Positions 59,078-64,000 of a DNA stretch of 64,000 bases are shown here, one piece after another. The translations under genes and the position numbers were made by a program. The stretch covers positions 1 to 64,000 of the forward strand of contig NZ_SMZO01000012.1 in the NCBI RefSeq assembly GCF_004358675.1. The letters run 5' to 3'. Under the pieces are notes generated by a model. The model did not search any database. It had not been told where the DNA came from and was given only the letters and a program-made list of their open reading frames with translations. The stretch comes from Meridianimarinicoccus aquatilis. GTDB lineage: Bacteria; Pseudomonadota; Alphaproteobacteria; Rhodobacterales; Rhodobacteraceae. Each line of letters opens with the position of its first letter. Positions within the stretch are counted from its first letter, which is position 1.

Positions 59078-59692
59078 TCACAAGCGGACAAACCATTCAC
59101 CTTCCAGAAGCGATTTGGACCTGTCCCACTTTCGTGCCGCCTTTAGTGCTGGTTTATTCCGCGTCGTTTCGAATGCGACGGGGCTTTTCCAGCCAGATGC
59201 TGGGTGACGGCGGCGCGGATTCTTGAACCCGTTGATGTATTCGAAGATCGCCATCTCAGCCTGCCGCCATGTTTTCCAAGACAGGCGCCAGATCAGTTCA
59301 GCCTTGATGGTCTTGAAGAACGTCTCGACAGACGGCTTGTCGTCGCAATTGCCCTTGCCGGACATCGAAACCCTGAACCCGTGTTGGCGCAGGATCTTCT
59401 GGTCGTCGTGAGAACACAGTTGCGAACCGCAGTCCGTGTGGTGAATGCAGCCCTTCGGCGGTGTCCGGAACGCGATAGCCATGTTCGACGCACGGATCGC
59501 GAGGTCACGCTTCATGCCGATTTCCTTCAGTTCATCTGTCATCCGTGGCCTGCAGTAGCGACCGGGACTGAGACGAGATTGTTCTTTGATCTGTGCCAGT
59601 GAGACAAGATCGGATCGCTGGCAGCGGCGTGCTGGGCGCCTTCGCAAAGCCCTGAAACCACGTGTGCTGACACCGACAAGATTGCAAAGTCG
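59078..59692 (-). mobile_element. Decayed IS3-family transposase (orfB remnant with internal deletion)
   Basis: Minus-strand frame reading RLCNLVGVSTRGFRALRRRP, then SLAQIKEQSRLSPGRYCRPRM, TDELKEIG, and directly MKRDLAIRASNMAIAFRTPP. IS3 orfB proteins of the IS51-like group (from memory) have roughly 100 more residues between ELKEIG and MKRDLAIR, including the first catalytic Asp; they are missing, with the frame kept. HHTDCGSQ and SVETFFKTIKAELIWR retain the second Asp and the Glu. The end WKSPVAFETT is normal, then drifts. No orfA or intact inverted repeats seen. Inactive. Confidence 0.85.
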
Positions 59693-59829
59693 GTTGCCGG
59701 GCAGTGGCCCCTTATGTCGCTGGGATTGATATGTCTGTTGCTGAGCTATGCAGCGAACACAGAATCGGTCTTCTTCGTTCAGCGTAGTGACCGACTAAGA
59801 CCAAGATGATGTGCGAAACGGTGGTTCAG

Positions 59830-59858
59830 AATATACAGCAACTATGCTGCTGTATATT
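59830..59858 (-). terminator. Perfect 11-bp hairpin downstream of tRNA-Thr
   Basis: AATATACAGCA (59830-59840) and TGCTGTATATT (59848-59858) pair perfectly around a 7-nt loop, 18 nt past the 3' end of tRNA-Thr on its strand. AT-rich without a T-run; may be a processing or termination stem. Confidence 0.45.
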
Positions 59859-59876
59859 TGAAAGTTTTTGGTGTGG

Positions 59877-59952
59877 TGGTGCCGCTGAAGGGACTCGAAC
59901 CCCCGACCCCATCATTACGAATGACGTGCTCTACCATCTGAGCTACAGCGGC
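59877..59952 (-). tRNA. tRNA-Thr (CGT anticodon)
   Basis: 76 nt with encoded CCA. Acceptor GCCGCTG/CAGCGGC, D arm GCTC/GAGC, anticodon stem CGTCA/TGATG with loop TTCGTAA giving anticodon CGT, T arm GGGGG-TTCGAGT-CCCTT. It reads ACG codons. It is flanked downstream by the IS3 remnant, a common neighbourhood for integrated DNA. Confidence 0.97.
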
Positions 59953-60015
59953 GACCGGTGTCTGTTATCAGGACTTAAAACCGGACGGTAGCCCCACTTC
60001 ACCAGATTTTTGCGA

Positions 60016-61479
60016 TCACTTTTCGGCAGTCGCATCGTGGTCAATGATGTCCGCATCCGACGCCGTTTCTGTGACGTCAGCATCGGATGTGTCATGACCC
60101 GGCAAGGTGCCAACGATCAGTGGCAGCATCGAAACCGAGCTGGCCTGAACAGTATCGCCTTCGGCTTTGTCTATCCATGTGAGCGTGTCAAACGCGTTGC
60201 AGCTATCGCAAAACGCTTTCCACTCTGCATGAACATGACCGCAGTTCTCGCAGGTCCATTGAGGTCCACGCGACACCGTGAGAGCCTTTGCCAGCCACGC
60301 CTTGACGGTGCTGTCGTCAGACCCTTCGCCCCGTTCAATCGCCGCCATGAGCGTGAGCGTGCGTGCGTTTGGCGTGGTTTCTGCAAGGTCGCCAAGAGCT
60401 TTGCGCGCCGCCGGGAAATTCTCGGCGGCGATTTCAAGCTCGGCCAACAGCATCTTACTTTCTGGATGCACAGGTTTTTGCGAGATCAATGCGCCAAAAC
60501 GTTTGACGCGGGCTTGGGGTGTCTCGGTCGGCTCAATTTCCGCGAATGCGGCAGCAAGATCTGGATGCGGCTCGCGGCCCCAAGCTGCTTTCAGCGCCTT
60601 CGCGGCATTCTTGGGCTTCCCAAGGGCAATATATGACCGTGCAGCCATGGCTGCGGCGGGCACCAAAGCCGGCGCAAGGCGTGCAGCTTCGATCGCTTCG
60701 TCATGGGCGGTTGCGGTGTCACCGGCTGCGATGCGGGCCTGCGCATCGGCCAACGCAAGGATAGCATCCCGGCGGCGGTGCAAATCGCGCGGCATGTGGC
60801 CGTATTTCAGCTTGGCACCCAGTGTCTTGCGCGCTGCTTTCCAGTTCTCGTTCTTGGCCTGAAGTTGCAGCAGCGTGTCAGACATTTCGGCATTTCGGGG
60901 TTTCAGAACGAACGCCTTTTCGGCCAGCTTAAGGGCTGTTTCCGTGTCGCCATCGCCAAGCTTTTGTTTCAAAAGCCCACGCACGCCCACAAAGCGGGTG
61001 TCGTCGTCGGTGAGCAGTCGCTTGTAGGCTTGGGCGGCACCGTCCCGGTCGCCTGACATCTCTGCAGCTTGGGCACGGATCAGGTTGGTCAACTCAGGAC
61101 GACGCAAGAGCCGTTCGGCCTTGCTTGCCTTGGCCAGTGCAAGGTCACCTTCGCCAGATGCCAGCGCGATGTTGGCCTCTGTCAACATGCGAAAGCCTTT
61201 GCGTTCGCGATTGCGCGCAAAGAACCGGGTGATCGCGGTTTCATCGCCCGCAAGAAAACGAAGCGACGCGAGTGTCAGCCCCAGCAATTTGAGAACCAGC
61301 CACACGACCACCAGCAACAGAACAATGGCGATCACTGTCTGAACCGGGCCAAGCGTAAATTCATAGCTGGCAACGGCAATCCGCAGATTGCCGCCATTGT
61401 TGAGGAGCAACTCGGTCCCGTAAATCAGGCCCGAAACGGCAAGCACAAAGAGAAGGATCTTGAATAGGGATAAAAGCAT
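60016..61479 (-). CDS. hemY: HemY N-terminal-domain membrane protein (porphyrin-locus TPR protein)
   Basis: 487 residues. Two N-terminal membrane helices (SLFKILLFVLAVSGLIYGTE and VQTVIAIVLLLVVVWLVLKL), the HemY_N pattern AITRFFARNRERKGFRMLTE, then TPR-like helical repeats (about 100-380: ALAKASKAERLLRRPELTNL, AAQAYKRLLTDDDTRF, ALKLAEKAFVLKPRNAEM). Near the C-terminus two CxxC pairs (WTCENCGHVHAEWKAFCDSC, about 410) form a rubredoxin-like zinc ribbon. Function unknown; linked to haem synthesis by gene order only. Ends a group with hemD and the Mic60 homologue. Confidence 0.9.
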   Translation of the reverse strand: MLLSLFKILLFVLAVSGLIYGTELLLNNGGNLRIAVASYEFTLGPVQTVIAIVLLLVVVWLVLKLLGLTLASLRFLAGDETAITRFFARNRERKGFRMLTEANIALASGEGDLALAKASKAERLLRRPELTNLIRAQAAEMSGDRDGAAQAYKRLLTDDDTRFVGVRGLLKQKLGDGDTETALKLAEKAFVLKPRNAEMSDTLLQLQAKNENWKAARKTLGAKLKYGHMPRDLHRRRDAILALADAQARIAAGDTATAHDEAIEAARLAPALVPAAAMAARSYIALGKPKNAAKALKAAWGREPHPDLAAAFAEIEPTETPQARVKRFGALISQKPVHPESKMLLAELEIAAENFPAARKALGDLAETTPNARTLTLMAAIERGEGSDDSTVKAWLAKALTVSRGPQWTCENCGHVHAEWKAFCDSCNAFDTLTWIDKAEGDTVQASSVSMLPLIVGTLPGHDTSDADVTETASDADIIDHDATAEK

Positions 61480-61489
61480 GGAAACCTCC

Positions 61490-63124
61490 TCAGTTCGCCA
61501 GCAATGTGTTGACCAGCGTGTCGGCTGCTTCCGTCACGGCGAGATATTCCTGAGCGCGTGCCGTCCAGTCCGCAAAGGCGTCTTGGCCTGACGGTGGCAA
61601 TTTCCCAAGTTCCGAAAGTGTCGTCGACAGATCACCATCCGCGAGTGCGGCTTCGGCGCGTGACAACACCGCATCCGGGCTGTCACCTTCCCGCGGATCA
61701 AGGGACCGCACGCCACTTTGGACTTGAAGGAATGACACCAGGCGATCCGCGATCCCGTCATCCACCGTCTCGCGGCGCGACGCGTCGAGGGCATCGCGAG
61801 CAAGGGGTGCGAAGCTGTCGCGCAACTGGGTCAACGACGCGATCCCGTCATCCGCGGCGGCGGAGAGTGGTTCCGGGATCTCGGCATTCTCGCCCAGCAC
61901 CTGAAGCGCGCTTGCATATCCGGTGCCGGTCTTCAGCGACGCATCGAGGCTTGCAATTGCTTCGCGCACGGCGGCTCGATTTGCCCGCGCCTCTGCTTGC
62001 TCGGCTGCGACGCGCGCTTGCTCTTCGGCCTGCTGCTGAAGCTCAGCCGCGCGCTGTGCGGCGGCGTCCACTTCGGCTTGGGCGACCGCAGCACGGTTTT
62101 CAAGCTCTTGCGCAAGCTGGTTGTTTGTCGATTGTTGATCGTCCAGTGCGGCGCGAAGGCTTTCCAAATCACGCTCATACGCCGCAAAGGCTTGCTTTGC
62201 AGTCTCGGAGCTTTCGGTCAGCGGGCGCTTTTCTACGGCAGACAAACGCTCGTTCACATCGGCAAGTCGTGTGTCCAAGGCCCCCAGTCGCGCTTCAAGG
62301 TCGGAAATGCCGCCTTGCACGGTTTCAATCGTACCTGAGAGCGCTTCAATCTGGGTTACAACGCTTCCGACCTGTTCGCCAAGTCGATCACCGATCGCAG
62401 TCAGTTGCGCCGACGTGTCGGTTTCTTGCGGTGCCGAAACTGCTGCAGCGAGTTCGCTCAAGCGCGTATCGAGGCTGCTTTCGATGCCCGACAGCCGGTC
62501 AGCTTGCTGGGCAATCGCCTGCTCTACGGCTTCGTCATCGCCCATCAGGTTGCCACCCCACATGGTGGCTGCGCCGAAACCAAGCCCGGCAGCGATCAGG
62601 CCGCCAAAAACTGCCGGCACAAACCCGCCGCCACCAGATTTCTCGGGTGCGGGCGCCGGGATGGGCGCGACAGGCGGGGTCGGCTCTTGTGGCTCTGGCG
62701 AAACGTTTTCAGGCTCGGGTTCACTTGGCTCTGTTTCGCCTGTCTGCGAGGCAGAAACATCGGATAGGCTGTCATCTTCGGCATCCGCCGTATCATCGGC
62801 AAGGAGCGTTGAAGCGGTGTCCCCTTCCAATTCGGTCGAATCGATTGTTGGCGTCACGTCGTCACCGACAAACTCCGGCTCTTCGGAAAGCGCCTCTTCG
62901 ACGGCGGCGACATCACCACCATCGGCTGTAACTTCGCCAATGATCTCGGCATCTTCAATGTCGGAAATATCTTCGCTTTCAAGAGGCTGGTCAGTGCCCT
63001 CTTGCGCATCAGTGATATCATCGCCGTCGGAAGAGTCCTGTAAACTCGGGTTATTCGCGGTGTGGTCTTCCGTATCGACCTCGGGTTTATCATCGTCGCG
63101 GCCGGTCTTGTCTTTAGAACTCAC
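61490..63124 (-). CDS. Alphaproteobacterial Mic60/mitofilin homologue (COG4223)
   Basis: 544 residues. An acidic, proline-rich N-terminal half (about 1-160, e.g. TADAEDDSLSDVSASQTGET, EPTPPVAPIPAPAPEK), one membrane helix (GGFVPAVFGGLIAAGLGFGA, about 167-186), a long coiled coil (about 195-400, alanine/glutamine-rich QQQAEEQARVAAEQAEARA), and a helical C-terminal mitofilin-like region (SLDPREGDSPDAVLSRAEAAL). Gene position between hemD and hemY is that of the alphaproteobacterial Mic60 protein, implicated in shaping intracytoplasmic membranes (known from the literature as I recall it). Bulky acidic tail suggests extended periplasmic or cytoplasmic arm. Confidence 0.85.
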   Translation of the reverse strand: MSSKDKTGRDDDKPEVDTEDHTANNPSLQDSSDGDDITDAQEGTDQPLESEDISDIEDAEIIGEVTADGGDVAAVEEALSEEPEFVGDDVTPTIDSTELEGDTASTLLADDTADAEDDSLSDVSASQTGETEPSEPEPENVSPEPQEPTPPVAPIPAPAPEKSGGGGFVPAVFGGLIAAGLGFGAATMWGGNLMGDDEAVEQAIAQQADRLSGIESSLDTRLSELAAAVSAPQETDTSAQLTAIGDRLGEQVGSVVTQIEALSGTIETVQGGISDLEARLGALDTRLADVNERLSAVEKRPLTESSETAKQAFAAYERDLESLRAALDDQQSTNNQLAQELENRAAVAQAEVDAAAQRAAELQQQAEEQARVAAEQAEARANRAAVREAIASLDASLKTGTGYASALQVLGENAEIPEPLSAAADDGIASLTQLRDSFAPLARDALDASRRETVDDGIADRLVSFLQVQSGVRSLDPREGDSPDAVLSRAEAALADGDLSTTLSELGKLPPSGQDAFADWTARAQEYLAVTEAADTLVNTLLAN

Positions 63125-63157
63125 ACCAACATTCCTTCCCTGATCCTGCGGGCAAGC

Positions 63158-63913
63158 TTAGCCTGCACTGGTTCCGTCCTCAAGAAAACTTCCGTTTTCC
63201 AATAGCTCTGCAATCTCGGCAATTATTTCATCCGCATCCGGGTGCCGCGCAACACGTATTTGCAGTTCAGCCGCACTGTGCACATTTACCGCTTGCGCAA
63301 CAGCAGGGCTGATTGCCGCAATCCAAAGCGGGGCTTGCGACACCGCCAGATCGCCCGTGAGCAACTTTGCACTGCGGGGCGAAAAAAGTGGCAGAATGAC
63401 AGGCGCGCTCCCGGCCAGAAGCCTGCGGGCCTGCTGCGAAATTGGGCAGGGTCTTTGGTCATAGACAACCGCGCCACGTGTTGGAATTCCGTGCGCCGCC
63501 AAAGCGCCGCTCACATTGCCAGTCACATGCGCCCCATGCAGGTGGACCAGCGGCGCAGCTTCTTGTGCGCATTTCAGCCCTGCGATTGTCGCAATCAGGC
63601 CGGCCGCATCACCCGGCCCCATATGCGCAGCGAAACCGGCGGCACCTGCGGCTTTGGCCGTGCGGGGCCCAACGCAAAATGCGGGCAGGTTTGCAGGGAT
63701 ATCGGCACCGATACAGGCGTCCACCCCATTTTCCGACGTAAAGATCACGCCACCCGCCCCGCGCAAAGCCCGCACCGCCGCCACGCGATCGTAAATGATT
63801 TCCAGTTTCGGGGCGATCAGAACAGGAAGGGTCGCCCCAAACCGATCCCGAAGCGCGCCCGCGAAGCGTTCCGCTTGTTTGACTGGCCGTGTCAGCAGCA
63901 CGGTGGCGATCAT
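63158..63913 (-). CDS. hemD: Uroporphyrinogen-III synthase
   Basis: 251 residues from ATG 63913 (MIATVLLTRPVKQAERFAGA), AGGGAAG upstream. HemD-type pattern: TRPVKQAERFAGALRDRF, VRALRGAGGVIFTSENGVDA, PAFCVGPRTAKAAGAAGFAA, PLVHLHGAHVTGNVSGALAA, VVYDQRPCPISQQARRLLAG and LPLFSPRSAKLLTGDL. It closes hydroxymethylbilane with ring-D inversion. hemD is poorly conserved in general, so the call rests on these strings plus neighbours. The first 34 nt of its Mic60 neighbour lie close downstream. Confidence 0.9.
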   Translation of the reverse strand: MIATVLLTRPVKQAERFAGALRDRFGATLPVLIAPKLEIIYDRVAAVRALRGAGGVIFTSENGVDACIGADIPANLPAFCVGPRTAKAAGAAGFAAHMGPGDAAGLIATIAGLKCAQEAAPLVHLHGAHVTGNVSGALAAHGIPTRGAVVYDQRPCPISQQARRLLAGSAPVILPLFSPRSAKLLTGDLAVSQAPLWIAAISPAVAQAVNVHSAAELQIRVARHPDADEIIAEIAELLENGSFLEDGTSAG

Positions 63914-64000
63914 CAAGTGGCTTCCCTGTTGCCGTTGCAGTACCCCGGTGGTAGCCCCGTACGACCATGTAAACAATGCCCTGACCCTTGAGACGATGGA

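Noticed and set aside
61558-62931. Open frame of 457 codons on the plus strand
   Set aside because: Antisense to the Mic60 homologue; Arg/Pro/His-rich low-complexity product typical of a shadow frame.

Overview
The window reads as about 64 kb of chromosome from a marine-type alphaproteobacterium of the Roseobacter group (Rhodobacterales). This is inferred from gene content and order, not from a database search. Markers are the recF-(LysE)-gyrB start next to the usual origin cluster, a flgE-flgK-flgL-flgI block with a CtrA-like box, the serC-serA operon with a serC-type leader, and the hemD / alphaproteobacterial Mic60 / hemY trio. The composition is fairly GC-rich and even, genes are tightly packed with many 4-bp (ATGA/GTGA) overlaps, and almost everything is core housekeeping. 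No prophage, CRISPR array or resistance island is visible. The only clear mobile DNA is a decayed IS3-family remnant beside a tRNA-Thr gene.

Layout. 1-3.8 kb: recF tail, LysE exporter, gyrB with a good sigma70-type promoter. 3.8-8.4 kb: mlaA-mlaC (minus) and a type I secretion ABC/HlyD pair (plus). 8.4-11.7 kb: RidA, a FemAB-like GNAT protein, phhB, peroxiredoxin, rsmD. 11.8-14.5 kb (minus): sfsA-map-dctP. 14.5-18.3 kb (plus): molybdopterin-binding protein, GNAT, AhpD-like protein, OmpA-like protein, DUF2270. 18.3-22.8 kb (minus): ilvD-lipoprotein-fadH. 22.9-26.1 kb (plus): CPBP protease, accD, folC. 26.3-31.2 kb (minus): four flagellar genes. 31.7-38.1 kb: aspS (minus), then leuD, a nuclease-fold protein, leuB and a DMT transporter (plus), and tRNA-Pro. 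38.6-46.1 kb: phosphotransferase and arfB, a PHB-depolymerase-like esterase, then a minus-strand run (thioesterase, MFS, mepA, phytase-like, yhhQ). 46.2-51.8 kb: YggT, recQ, yaaA, hybrid histidine kinase. 51.9-55.0 kb (minus): serC-serA. 55.2-59.0 kb: RNA methyltransferase, YbjN, proC, csaA, tdk. 59.1-64 kb (minus): IS3 remnant, tRNA-Thr, hemY, Mic60 homologue, hemD.

Genes that work together: leuD, leuB and ilvD (branched-chain amino acids); serC, serA (serine) and proC (proline); accD, fadH and the thioesterase (fatty acids); flgEKLI (hook, hook-filament junction and P ring); mlaA/mlaC (outer-membrane lipid asymmetry); rsmD, the RlmL-like enzyme, aspS, arfB, map and csaA (translation).

The most unusual signal is a short minus-strand unit at about 41.3-41.5 kb, between a PHB-depolymerase-like gene and yhhQ. 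It has a Shine-Dalgarno region complementary over 16 nt to what I recall as the alphaproteobacterial 16S rRNA 3' end. An 18-codon reading frame follows, then a stem-loop over its stop codon. Further on come an 8-nt segment that could pair back onto the Shine-Dalgarno core and a strong terminator. It looks like a small structured mRNA or regulatory RNA. I cannot assign it to a family.
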